60,966 nt of DNA from an uncultured Methylococcaceae bacterium (GTDB taxonomy: Bacteria > Pseudomonadota > Gammaproteobacteria > Methylococcales > Methylomonadaceae), in the NCBI GenBank assembly GCA_903859415.1, contig CAIOMN010000003.1, positions 1-60,966 of the forward strand, in the 5' to 3' direction. Below, in pieces: positions 29,050 through 37,284 of the stretch. The notes below the pieces were generated by a model. It saw only the letters and a program-made list of their open reading frames with translations. It did no database searches and was not told the origin of the DNA. A program made the translations under genes and the position numbers. Positions within the stretch are counted from its first letter, which is position 1. Every line of letters begins with the position of its first letter.

Positions 29050-29104
29050 TTATTATATTTTTTAAGGACGACGCTGTCGTTATTATAAGAAAACACTGAC
29101 ACTA

Positions 29105-31372
29105 TTAAACGCTCTTCTTCTTACGACGTCTCTTTTTAGGCTTATCAGGAGCAACGATTACTTTTTTGGCTGAACCCTCTTTTTGAATCAGTTCAAAATC
29201 CATTTTCTTCTCATCCAGATCAACACGTGCCACCCGGATTCTGACTCTATCTCCTAAGCGGAAGTTTATGCCAGAGCGCTCACCTTTTAACTGATGACTG
29301 GTGGGGTCAAAATGAAAATAATCTTGCCCAAGATTGCTGATATGAACCAGACCTTCAACATAAATATCTGCCAATTCAACAAAGAAACCAAACGAGGTCA
29401 CAGCAGCAATAATACCGGGAAATTCTTCACCGACTTTATCCAGCATGTATTCACATTTTAACCAACTGACTACATCACGGGTTGCATCATCAGCACGCCG
29501 CTCATTAGCAGAACAATGCTCGCCCAGCATAATCATATCAGGCACACCATAAACAAACGTTTCGGGCTTTTTACCCTGTAAACAATGCCGAATAGCACGA
29601 TGCACTAACAAATCAGGGTAACGGCGAATAGGCGATGTAAAATGAGCATAAGCGTCTAATGCTAATCCAAAATGACCTTTCAAATCTGGACTATAAACAG
29701 CTTGAGACATGGAACGCAATAATACCGTCTGAATTAAATGCGCATCAGGCCGGTCTTTAACGGCATCAACCAAGTGCATATAATCTAATGGTGTTGGATT
29801 TACTCCGCCGCCGAATTTTAACCCTAACTCACCTAAAAAGGTTTTTAAGTTAAGTAATTTATCAGCGCTGGGGCCTTCATGGACACGTAATAATTTAGGT
29901 ATTTTCTTTGCGTTTAAGTAACGAGCCGCCGCACTATTGGCCGTTATCATAAATTCTTCAATCAACTTATGCGCATCATTACGTTGCACCGGCACTATCT
30001 TTTCAATTTTACGGCCTTTACCAAATAGAATGCGTGTTTCCTGGGTATCAAAATCCATAGCTCCACGTAGTTCACGCGTGACCCGCATCACTTTATAAAG
30101 CGCATACAGTTCACGCAAATGCGGCATTAATAGCTTGTATTTTTCGATGAGTTCTTTATCACCCTCGACCAATATTTTAGCCACTTCCGTATACGTTAAA
30201 CGTGCGTGTGAACGCATTACTGCTTCAAAGAAACGGGTTCTTAAAACTTTGCCCTCTTCATCAATCAGTAACTCACACACCATACAGAGACGATCAACAT
30301 GGGGATTCAGTGAACATAAGCCGTTTGATAATATCTCCGGCAACATAGGAATCACTTGTTCAGGAAAATACACTGAGGTACTTCGATTTTTGGCTTCTTT
30401 GTCTAATTCAGTATTAACTTGCACATAATGTGACACATCTGCGATAGCAACTAACAGTTTCCAGCCTTTTGGGGTTTTCTTACAATAAACCGCATCATCA
30501 AAATCTCGCGCATCTTCGCCATCAATAGTTACCAAAGCGGTATCGCGTAAATCAACCCGATTTTCTTTAGCTGCTTCAGGCACTTCTGATTTTAATGACT
30601 TGATTTCTTCCAGCAAGGCTTCTGGCCAGAGATGCGGTAATGCATGAGAACGAATCGCCATTTCAATTTCCATACCGGGCGCTAAATGATCGCCCAATAC
30701 TTCAATGATCTTACCGATAGGTTGATGCAACTTAGTGGGCTGCTCAACAATCTCGGCAATAACAATTTGACCCTGTTTAGCCTTCCCAGCCCCACCCTTT
30801 TGTAATAAAACTGTTTGCGCAATATTTTTATTATCTGGCACTACATAAGTAAAGCCATCTTCTTTATAAAGCCTTCCAACGATTTGATGCGTATTTCTTT
30901 CTAATATCTCAACCACCGCACCTTCACGACGCCCTTTTTTATCAATCCCTGCGACACGTAACATCGCCCTATCATTATGCAATAGAGGATTCATTTCACG
31001 GGGCGACAAATACAAATCTTCTGAACCATCGTCAGGCCTTAGAAAACCAAAACCATCCGGGTGACCAATAATTCGACCAACAATCAAATCCTTATTATTA
31101 ACTAAACAATATTGCTGACCTCGATTAAATAATAATTGCCCGTCACGCTCCATAGCACGCAATCGCCGCCGTAAAGCTTCAAGAGTTTCTTCCTCTTCAA
31201 TTTCAAAAATTTTAGCAATTTCAACGCGCGACAACGGCTTACCCGCATGCTCTAAGGCAGAGAGTATTAATTCGCGACTAGGAATGGGATTTTCATACTT
31301 TTCAGCTTCACGCTGAGCGTATGGATCATTTGTTGAGTTAAAATCAACGTCTCTTTTAGACTTCGATGGCAT
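29105..31372 (-). CDS. rnr: Ribonuclease R
   Basis: A 755-residue 3'-5' exoribonuclease that degrades structured RNA. Domain order is normal: N-terminal winged helix (SRELILSALEHAGKPLSRVEIAKIF), two cold-shock domains, the RNB catalytic domain with TIDGEDARDFDDAVYC (catalytic Asp cluster, about 281-296) and HFTSPIRRYPDLLVHRAI, then an S1 domain (GIIAAVTSFGFFVELADIYVEGLVHIS) and a short Lys-rich tail (KPKKRRRKKKSV) that helps unwind RNA. First gene of the leftward rnr-rlmB-ccmA-ccmB run. Confidence 0.96.
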   Translation of the reverse strand: MPSKSKRDVDFNSTNDPYAQREAEKYENPIPSRELILSALEHAGKPLSRVEIAKIFEIEEEETLEALRRRLRAMERDGQLLFNRGQQYCLVNNKDLIVGRIIGHPDGFGFLRPDDGSEDLYLSPREMNPLLHNDRAMLRVAGIDKKGRREGAVVEILERNTHQIVGRLYKEDGFTYVVPDNKNIAQTVLLQKGGAGKAKQGQIVIAEIVEQPTKLHQPIGKIIEVLGDHLAPGMEIEMAIRSHALPHLWPEALLEEIKSLKSEVPEAAKENRVDLRDTALVTIDGEDARDFDDAVYCKKTPKGWKLLVAIADVSHYVQVNTELDKEAKNRSTSVYFPEQVIPMLPEILSNGLCSLNPHVDRLCMVCELLIDEEGKVLRTRFFEAVMRSHARLTYTEVAKILVEGDKELIEKYKLLMPHLRELYALYKVMRVTRELRGAMDFDTQETRILFGKGRKIEKIVPVQRNDAHKLIEEFMITANSAAARYLNAKKIPKLLRVHEGPSADKLLNLKTFLGELGLKFGGGVNPTPLDYMHLVDAVKDRPDAHLIQTVLLRSMSQAVYSPDLKGHFGLALDAYAHFTSPIRRYPDLLVHRAIRHCLQGKKPETFVYGVPDMIMLGEHCSANERRADDATRDVVSWLKCEYMLDKVGEEFPGIIAAVTSFGFFVELADIYVEGLVHISNLGQDYFHFDPTSHQLKGERSGINFRLGDRVRIRVARVDLDEKKMDFELIQKEGSAKKVIVAPDKPKKRRRKKKSV

Positions 31373-31949
31373 TATAAATAGTGAGATACAGAATGGTTGA
31401 CATGATTAAATAATATAGTTATATCATACATCCTAAGCATAATGATTAGAATTGAAAAAATACCTTTTGTTCATTGGGTATTAATTCAACAATAAATTAG
31501 TTTTAATTATTCAGGATACCTAAGCTTTTTCCTTTATTAAATAACGGGCTAGTCTATCGATAAGTTCTATTTCTCATAGACTGAATAACAAAACTGCATG
31601 ATTACCATTTCAGTCAATAATGCTAAAAACAGGGCAAAATCATCGGCAGTGATTGCGGCTTGTTATTGATCAATTTATGCATTAGTTAACTATAATTTAC
31701 TTTTTGTTCTGTTGTTTTTTGGCAAAATCACAGCTCGACAGTTAATAATTCCCATGACATGCTTAATTTTGAGGCTCGCTTATTTAGCTCAACTCATCTT
31801 TAATTCCTGGATAAAATATCTGTTGTAGACGAGCAACTATGTGATAACCACATTAAAAATAATTATTGCCGAGGAAATAATTTGCTTGAATTGACAAATA
31901 ATCAGGAGGAATATTATGCATTAATTCATATAACTAACCAGGATCAATC
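31373..31949. other. Gene-poor region
   Basis: AT-rich, without a substantial open frame. It contains the upstream region of rnr on the left. Near the right end is an unusually strong ribosome site, AGGAGGAAT (31904-31912), followed by ATG CAT TAA at 31916-31924, that is, a two-codon frame, just before a small membrane-protein ORF. Confidence 0.45.
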
Positions 31950-32081
31950 ATGAAATTTCTTAAGTTTGTCATCTTAATTTCGTCTCTCTTTGCGATCGGT
32001 GGTGCTGCACTGTTTCAATTGATAGTCATGTTACCTACTCTATTATTTTCTAATCGACACTTTGATCATCAAGCCTTATAA
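31950..32081 (+). CDS. Putative small membrane protein (43 residues)
   Basis: A short frame from ATG 31950 to TAA 32079-32081. The product begins MKFLKFVILISSLFAIGGAA, has a continuous hydrophobic stretch over about residues 5-33 and a charged tail (FSNRHFDHQAL). AGGA lies seven bases before the start. Composition is typical of small single-pass inner membrane proteins, but so short a frame could occur by chance. No known family recognised. Confidence 0.4.
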   Translation: MKFLKFVILISSLFAIGGAALFQLIVMLPTLLFSNRHFDHQAL

Positions 32082-32153
32082 AAGTGTAAAACAACATCCA
32101 AGATTGCCAATTTCAAAGCACGTTTTATAAAGTCTTTTACAGCTCTTAAGATT

Positions 32154-32666
32154 ATGGATAAGCAAGAAATAGTAATGAACTCTTTAGAAGAAGCACAAGG
32201 AAGAAACCCTATTGAATTTCAATTTGGATTTTTTTTGGAAGATGATAATGACCAGAGTTTTGGCGGCAGTTTCTTTTGGTATAAAACCGAAAGTGAGATG
32301 CAGCAGGTCTTACAAAATGATCTTATAGAGGCACTCTCCGATGGGGAACGTCAAGATATAGAAACAGCTAAAGCGGAGGTTGCTAGCCTCATTGAAAACT
32401 TCAAATCAAATACTCATAATAATAAAGGCTCCTTGTTAGATGGCCTTAATGAGTTTTTAACTGGACTTGAGTTGCGACTTCAGTTTATTGGATCTTTTGA
32501 TGAACTCTGCAAAAATAAGGATGAGTGGTCAAAGTATCTCAGAGAAGAATTTAGAGAGGAGCTATTTGAAGATATCGAGAGATTTTCTACTAAAAAACTT
32601 CAGAATCCAATCAAGCAAAACGAGCAAGAAAAATTTGCCCAATTTGTCTCTGAATACTTAATATAG
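32154..32666 (+). CDS. Unknown acidic helical protein
   Basis: 170 residues, not recognised. The N-terminal part has aromatic, beta-prone stretches (NPIEFQFGFFLEDDNDQSFGG, then FFWYKTESEM); the rest is strongly helical and acidic, rich in Glu, Asp, Lys and Asn (KYLREEFREELFEDIERF). No signal peptide or membrane segment. The start could be ATG 32154 or ATG 32175; neither has a good ribosome site. It lies next to tRNA-Leu, a common insertion spot for foreign genes, and is AT-rich. Coding nature is supported by amino-acid composition only. Confidence 0.55.
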   Translation: MDKQEIVMNSLEEAQGRNPIEFQFGFFLEDDNDQSFGGSFFWYKTESEMQQVLQNDLIEALSDGERQDIETAKAEVASLIENFKSNTHNNKGSLLDGLNEFLTGLELRLQFIGSFDELCKNKDEWSKYLREEFREELFEDIERFSTKKLQNPIKQNEQEKFAQFVSEYLI

Positions 32667-32692
32667 CAATAAAGCACGTGCTAAATAACATG

Positions 32693-32779
32693 TGGTACCG
32701 AGAAGAGGATTTGAACCTCCACGAACTTACGCTCACTAGCACCTGAAGCTAGCGTGTCTACCAATTCCACCATCCCGGC
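32693..32779 (-). tRNA. tRNA-Leu (anticodon CAG)
   Basis: 87 bases on the minus strand. The 5' arm GCCGGGA pairs with TCTCGGT, followed by encoded ACCA. The anticodon stem CTAGC/GCTAG encloses the loop TTCAGGT, giving anticodon CAG (reads CUG). A long variable arm (TGAGCGTAAGTTCG) and the T-loop GGTTCAAATCC are present, as expected for a class II leucine tRNA. Confidence 0.96.
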
Positions 32780-33008
32780 AATAATCTACAAACATGTAAA
32801 ACAATTTGAATTAAATTAGTAAGCCTAATGCTCATTCAACTTATTAATATTTTTGAATTATACAATGAATAACACCTAGTGACAACAACCTTATTAAATC
32901 GTAACTATTAAGAAATTGATAACATTGAATTTCATGATTAAAATCGAAACATTAGACATAAAGTGATAACATTATCATTCTGAAAAAACCACTCAAGATC
33001 AACCTTCT

Positions 33009-34064
33009 TTGAATCTAAATTTAACAAAAATGAATCCATTAACTATGCGTGTATTGCTGTTACTTACGATTGCATTATTAAATGCCTGCAGTAGCAATCC
33101 GCCTTTAGTTAAACCTGCTCCTTCACAGGTATACAAACCTGCTTACCCCAACAAAATTCAACCACCGCTGCATAATGGTGTTCCTCAAAACTACTATAAA
33201 GGCTCTATTCGTTCTGGAGCGTTTCAAAGACCTGCAGCACTCGAACCAGCGGTTGAGTTCTGGCGTAAGACCTATACTTCATGGTATCGATCTCAAGTTG
33301 CTTTTCACGATGATCGTTACTTAAATGTGATCTATGAAGTCATGGTAATTCCTGGCATAGTCGAAGAAAGCCTAACCACTGAGCAAAAGGAAATAATTAA
33401 AAGTCGTCGTGATTTTTGGAGAGAACAGTTAGCGATACTTGACTATAAAGTGCGTACCAATTCTCCATTAAATTGGAATGACAAACAATTAATGGCTAAA
33501 TTACAGACAAGTGGCAAGCAACTTAATACAGTTCTAATGGGTGCGGACAGTCGCGTTCGTTTCCAACGCGGAACCCGTGAACGCTTTGTAAAAGGCCTAG
33601 AGATCAGTCGTAGCTATGATAGACAATTTAGAAAAATATTTCATGACGCTGGTTTACCAGAAGATTTAGCCTTGCTGCCCCATGTAGAATCCTCTTTTCA
33701 ACCCGATGCCAAGTCATCAGCTGGAGCAGTGGGTATGTGGCAATTTACAAAAGGGGCTGCAAAAACCTTTATGCCGGGTGGTGATAAAACAGATCGACGC
33801 CTTGACCCCATTGCTTCTGCGGCGGGCGCTGCCCGTTATTTAAGTTTCGCTTATAGTAAATTGGGAGACTGGCCTTGTGCAATCACCTCTTATAACCATG
33901 GCGTTGGCGGAATGAAACGCGCGCAAAATCAGGTTGGACATGACTTTGTATCTATAGTGGAAACTTATGACGGCCCTGCATTCGGCTTTGCCTCACGAAA
34001 TTATTACGCTCAGTTTCTAGCCGCAAGAGATATTGCCAGTAATCCAATGCAGTATTTACGGTAA
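33009..34064 (+). CDS. Lytic murein transglycosylase lipoprotein (MltD/SLT-like)
   Basis: An exported peptidoglycan-cleaving enzyme. The signal has a lipobox LLNAC, so the protein is likely lipid-anchored; the start may be TTG 33009, ATG 33030 or ATG 33045, none with a strong ribosome site. The C-terminal SLT domain (about 220-345) has the catalytic Glu in LLPHVESSFQPDA, the SSAGAVGMWQFTKGAA motif, GAARYLSFAYSKLGDWPCAITSYNHG and the family-1D-like end. The preceding 150 residues are helical. Unlike MltD, no LysM repeats follow the catalytic domain. It stands alone after the tRNA gene. Confidence 0.88.
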   Translation: MNLNLTKMNPLTMRVLLLLTIALLNACSSNPPLVKPAPSQVYKPAYPNKIQPPLHNGVPQNYYKGSIRSGAFQRPAALEPAVEFWRKTYTSWYRSQVAFHDDRYLNVIYEVMVIPGIVEESLTTEQKEIIKSRRDFWREQLAILDYKVRTNSPLNWNDKQLMAKLQTSGKQLNTVLMGADSRVRFQRGTRERFVKGLEISRSYDRQFRKIFHDAGLPEDLALLPHVESSFQPDAKSSAGAVGMWQFTKGAAKTFMPGGDKTDRRLDPIASAAGAARYLSFAYSKLGDWPCAITSYNHGVGGMKRAQNQVGHDFVSIVETYDGPAFGFASRNYYAQFLAARDIASNPMQYLR

Positions 34065-34147
34065 ACCACACTGTAAATCTATTTGTTACTGATTGCCATC
34101 AATCGCTATGACTAACTAACGATTGATGGCTAACCTGCTACGAAGAC

Positions 34148-34453
34148 TTATTGATCAGCCTTTGCTTGCTGTTTTTGATTATAGGCTGCAAGCTGTTCAG
34201 GGGTAGCTTCTTTTTGAAACTTTTCCTTCCACTCACTATAAGGCATACCGTATATCAATTCTCTTGCCTGTTCATAATCAATCGCTTCGCCCTGCTCTTC
34301 AGCTGCAGCAGCGTACCATTTAGCAAGACAATTTCTACAAAAATCAGCTAATACCATTAATTCGATATTTTGCACTTCAGTGTGGTTTTGTAAGTGATTA
34401 ACAAAACGTCTAAATGTTGCGGCTTCTAATTCGGTTTGTATTTGTTTGTCCAT
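34148..34453 (-). CDS. DUF1244 family protein
   Basis: A 101-residue cytoplasmic protein, all helical, matching DUF1244: FRRFVNHLQNHTEVQNIELM, the conserved Cys pair in DFCRNCLAKWYAAAA, and the Tyr-rich IYGMPYSEWKEKFQ block. Function of the family is not established. GGAGGG lies seven bases before the ATG, a strong ribosome site. Single gene. Confidence 0.85.
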   Translation of the reverse strand: MDKQIQTELEAATFRRFVNHLQNHTEVQNIELMVLADFCRNCLAKWYAAAAEEQGEAIDYEQARELIYGMPYSEWKEKFQKEATPEQLAAYNQKQQAKADQ

Positions 34454-34830
34454 CGGAAACCCTCCAAAATGGAAGTCATTCTAGCAGAAACAGAACCGCC
34501 TCGCCGAACTTGATCACTGAGTAACAGAACAACAGCTTAATGCTAAACCCTGAAAGCGTACCAGCTTGAGTGGATAGCCTTTTCTTTAAGCTTATGCTGA
34601 GTGGCGTCGCAGACATATAGAGCGGCATTGGGTGTAGAGAGAGAGCGCCCTATCAGTCATTATGTGTGCATGTTCACCTTGGCTGTATGGGCTATGAACT
34701 TGTTGCGTCTCTACCTAAGCTTGATAGTGGGCCCCATGAGTCTGAGAGAGGGTCTTAAAAGAACGAGGAATAGCGCATGAGTCATAGCCCAATTCAAACG
34801 ATCAGCATAATATCCCCCGCAAACCTGATT

Positions 34831-34852
34831 AAAGCTCCTTCAGGCTTTTTTA
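34831..34852 (+). terminator. Weak terminator-like hairpin
   Basis: AAAGC and GCTTT flank a short loop, followed by a run of six T. There is no gene immediately upstream on this strand, so it would end an unknown transcript in the 34.5-34.8 kb region. Confidence 0.35.
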
Positions 34853-35068
34853 TCGCAATAGTTTCTACTTTGACTTACCAGAATTTAGAACCTGGCTGAA
34901 ATAATTACGCAACTCTATTCGACAGTCAATTTTAGCATAGCTTAAACTGACTCAAAATAGGCCCAAGCAGAAACACGATGACAAGCATGTACATTCACGA
35001 TGAAAAATTCTACAATGCCCAGCATTTAAGATCCTATACAATTAAAACTAAACATAACTTATCCTTCG

Positions 35069-35089
35069 TAGTGATCTGATTGATCACTA
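35069..35089. promoter_or_regulatory. Inverted repeat upstream of yciB
   Basis: TAGTGATC and GATCACTA form a perfect 8-bp inverted repeat with a 5-base spacer, about 50 bp before the yciB start. It could be an operator or a leader hairpin; no regulator is known. Confidence 0.4.
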
Positions 35090-35137
35090 GGGAACTTTAG
35101 GCGCTTATACCTACTCTTACTTCATCATTGTAATAAT

Positions 35138-35674
35138 ATGAAACAACTGTTTGAATTTATACCGATTATTTTATTTTTTGTCGCCTACAAGCTTTACGAT
35201 ATTTATATTGCTACGGCTGTAGTGATTGTAGCAACCATCATACAAGTGGGTTATGCCTTTATTAGGTACCGTAAAGTTGAAACAATGCAACTTATTACGC
35301 TGGGATTGGTCGTAGTGTTCGGTGGTGCAACTATTTACTTACATGATGAACAATATCTCAAATGGAAGTTTTCCATAATTGAATGGCTGTTCGGCATTGT
35401 TTTTTTAAGCAGCCACTTTATTGGTAAAAAAACCTTTATTGAAAGAATGATGTCTAGCAATTTGACACTTCCGGCTTTAATTTGGAAACGCCTAAACTTT
35501 AGCTGGGCAAGCTTCTTTATCAGCGTCGGTTTTATTAATGTCTATGTTATGTACAATTACAACACAGACGACTGGGTAACCTTTAAAACCTTTATAGCAC
35601 CCGGATTAATGGTTGTTTTTATGGTAGTACAAATGCTTTTTTTATATAAATATATTCCAGACGGAGAGGAATAA
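35138..35674 (+). CDS. yciB: Inner membrane septation protein YciB (IspZ)
   Basis: A 178-residue polytopic membrane protein with about five helices. It matches the YciB/IspZ family: MKQLFEFIPIILFFVAYKLYDIYIAT at the N-terminus, RKVETMQLITLGLVVVFGGATIYLHDEQYLKWK, and LPALIWKRLNFSWASFFISVGFINVYVMYN. In enterobacteria it affects envelope synthesis and cell division. First of four tightly packed genes (yciB, yciI-like, bolA-like, parvulin lipoprotein), with a 3-bp gap to the next. Confidence 0.93.
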   Translation: MKQLFEFIPIILFFVAYKLYDIYIATAVVIVATIIQVGYAFIRYRKVETMQLITLGLVVVFGGATIYLHDEQYLKWKFSIIEWLFGIVFLSSHFIGKKTFIERMMSSNLTLPALIWKRLNFSWASFFISVGFINVYVMYNYNTDDWVTFKTFIAPGLMVVFMVVQMLFLYKYIPDGEE

Positions 35675-35677
35675 CCT

Positions 35678-35980
35678 GTGTTATACGCAATTATTAGCGA
35701 AGATGTAGCCGATAGCTTACAAAAACGGCTCTCTGTTCGCCCTGAGCACATTAAAAGACTGCAGACCTTACAAGATGAAGGACGGTTGATTATAGCGGGA
35801 CCTCACCCTGCAATTGATGCTGAAAATCCAGGAGATGCTGGATTTACTGGCAGTCTGATAGTCGCTGAATTCGAAAGTCTTCAAGCGGCTCAAAACTGGG
35901 CCAATAGCGACCCCTATATCGATGTCGGTGTTTATGCTAAAGTAATCGTTAAACCATTTAAAAAGGTATTTCCTCAATGA
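35678..35980 (+). CDS. YciI-like protein
   Basis: A 100-residue protein of the YciI family (dimeric ferredoxin-like fold). Conserved features: [44 protein letters not shown] with the His-Asp-type active-site region, [26 protein letters not shown] and a [14 protein letters not shown] tail. The family is thought to include small hydrolases or lyases; physiological substrate unknown. Start is GTG with GAGAGGA upstream. It sits 3 bp after yciB and overlaps the bolA-like gene by four bases. Confidence 0.88.
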   Translation: MLYAIISEDVADSLQKRLSVRPEHIKRLQTLQDEGRLIIAGPHPAIDAENPGDAGFTGSLIVAEFESLQAAQNWANSDPYIDVGVYAKVIVKPFKKVFPQ

Positions 35981-36255
35981 CATCTGAACAAATTAAACAA
36001 CAATTGAATGACGCTTTAAAACCTGATTTACTGGAAATCCTTGATAATAGTGCGACACATGCCGGTCATGCCGGCGCAAGCAGCGGTGGCGGTCATTATC
36101 ATGTCACTATCATATCAGCCGTTTTTGAAGGAAAATCATTAGTTCAACGTCACCAACTCATTTATCAGGCGTTAGGCGACTTAATGAAACAACAAATTCA
36201 TGCCTTAGGCATTAATGCTCTATCACCCTCTGAAGAAACTAAAGGAAGTTTATAA
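35977..36255 (+). CDS. BolA family protein
   Basis: A 92-residue BolA-like protein. It has the BolA core [11 protein letters not shown]...[29 protein letters not shown] with the invariant His used to ligate a shared [2Fe-2S] cluster with monothiol glutaredoxins, and the ending [13 protein letters not shown]. Such proteins act in iron-sulfur trafficking or stress response. The start overlaps yciI (ATGA), and the next gene starts directly after its stop, so it is part of one operon. Confidence 0.92.
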   Translation: MTSEQIKQQLNDALKPDLLEILDNSATHAGHAGASSGGGHYHVTIISAVFEGKSLVQRHQLIYQALGDLMKQQIHALGINALSPSEETKGSL

Positions 36256-37236
36256 ATGAAAAAAAAGATTATCCCCTTGCTAGTTGTTGGTACTGCATTG
36301 TTAGCAGGCTGTGATCAAAAAGCAAGTACTGAAAGCGTTACTGCTGCAGCACCCACCATTTCTAAAGCGGATGCCGTTGCTGTCGTAAATGGTCAATACA
36401 TTTCAAAATCTTCTTTAACAGAACTGGAAAAAGAAATCGCTGAACGGGGTCACGGTCAATCTTTCCCTAAAGAAAAATTAATTGAAGAACTCATTCAGCG
36501 TGAAATCCTAGTTCAAGACGCTGTTCAAAAACAACTGGATAAGTCTGAGTCTATCGTTGCTCAACTTGAGAGCGCAAAAAAGACCTTATTGACCCAAGCT
36601 GATGTACAAGACTACATCAAAGCAAATCCAGTCACTGATGCTGAAATTAAAACTGAATACGATAGTAAAATTTCTGCACTCAATGGTACTGAATATAAAG
36701 CTCGCCATATTTTGGTTAAAACCGAAGCTGAAGCTAAAAAGTTAATTGCTGAACTGGATAAAGGTGGTGACTTTGCTAAATTAGCTAACAAAAATTCATT
36801 AGACGCTAAAGAATCACAAAACGGGGGTGATTTAGGCTGGTTCACTGCTGCACAAATGGTTGCTCCTTTCTCAGAAGCAGTTGTTAAACTTGAAAAAGGT
36901 AAATACACTAAAACACCTGTTCAAACTCAATTCGGTTGGCACATTATATTAAGAGAAGATTCTCGCGCTCAAACTCCTCCTCCACTTGATTCAGTAAAAG
37001 ATCAATTGACGCCTTACTTACAACGTAAGAAAGTTCAAACAATGGTGGAAGGATTGCGTAAAAACGCAAAAGTAGAAATATTAGTTTCTGTTAAAGACGA
37101 ACCCGCTAAAACACCTGATGCAGCTGCTAATAAAGCACCTGAAGGACAGCCTGTTGCTGAAGGAGCCGTTAAAGAAGCTCCAGCAGCTGATAAGCCAGCT
37201 GAACCCGCTAAAGCTGAGACTCCGGCCGCTAAATAG
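36256..37236 (+). CDS. Parvulin-type peptidyl-prolyl isomerase lipoprotein
   Basis: A 326-residue envelope protein. The signal MKKKIIPLLVVGTALLAGC ends in a lipobox (LAGC, Cys 19), so it is lipid-anchored. A SurA-N-like helical region (about 40-130) precedes one parvulin (PpiC) domain (about 145-235) with YKARHILVKTEAEAKKLIAELDKGGDFAKLA, the NGGDLGWF motif and TQFGWHIIL. It ends with a low-complexity Ala/Pro/Lys tail. It likely assists folding of periplasmic or outer membrane proteins. AAAGGAAG upstream within bolA. Last gene of the operon, followed by a clear terminator. Confidence 0.92.
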   Translation: MKKKIIPLLVVGTALLAGCDQKASTESVTAAAPTISKADAVAVVNGQYISKSSLTELEKEIAERGHGQSFPKEKLIEELIQREILVQDAVQKQLDKSESIVAQLESAKKTLLTQADVQDYIKANPVTDAEIKTEYDSKISALNGTEYKARHILVKTEAEAKKLIAELDKGGDFAKLANKNSLDAKESQNGGDLGWFTAAQMVAPFSEAVVKLEKGKYTKTPVQTQFGWHIILREDSRAQTPPPLDSVKDQLTPYLQRKKVQTMVEGLRKNAKVEILVSVKDEPAKTPDAAANKAPEGQPVAEGAVKEAPAADKPAEPAKAETPAAK

Positions 37237-37257
37237 TAAGACTTTTTAGTGTGACGC

Positions 37258-37284
37258 AAAAGGGCGGTTTATCCGCCCTTTTTT
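37258..37284. terminator. Bidirectional intrinsic terminator
   Basis: AAAAGGGCGG pairs with CCGCCCTTTT around a 5-base loop, followed by TTTTTT on the plus strand and preceded by AAAA, which gives a T-run on the minus strand. It ends the parvulin operon and also recJ, whose stop lies at its edge. Confidence 0.85.

Larger units (their letters stand above)
34454..35137. other. 684-bp gap without a recognisable gene
   Basis: No intact frame. At 34607-34785 a rightward frame with a protein-like run (FTLAVWAMNLLRLY) is open but lacks a start and is closed upstream by a stop, so it may be a decayed gene. A terminator-like hairpin at 34831-34852 and an 8-bp inverted repeat at 35069-35089 are listed separately. 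The region could hold a small RNA. Confidence 0.45.
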
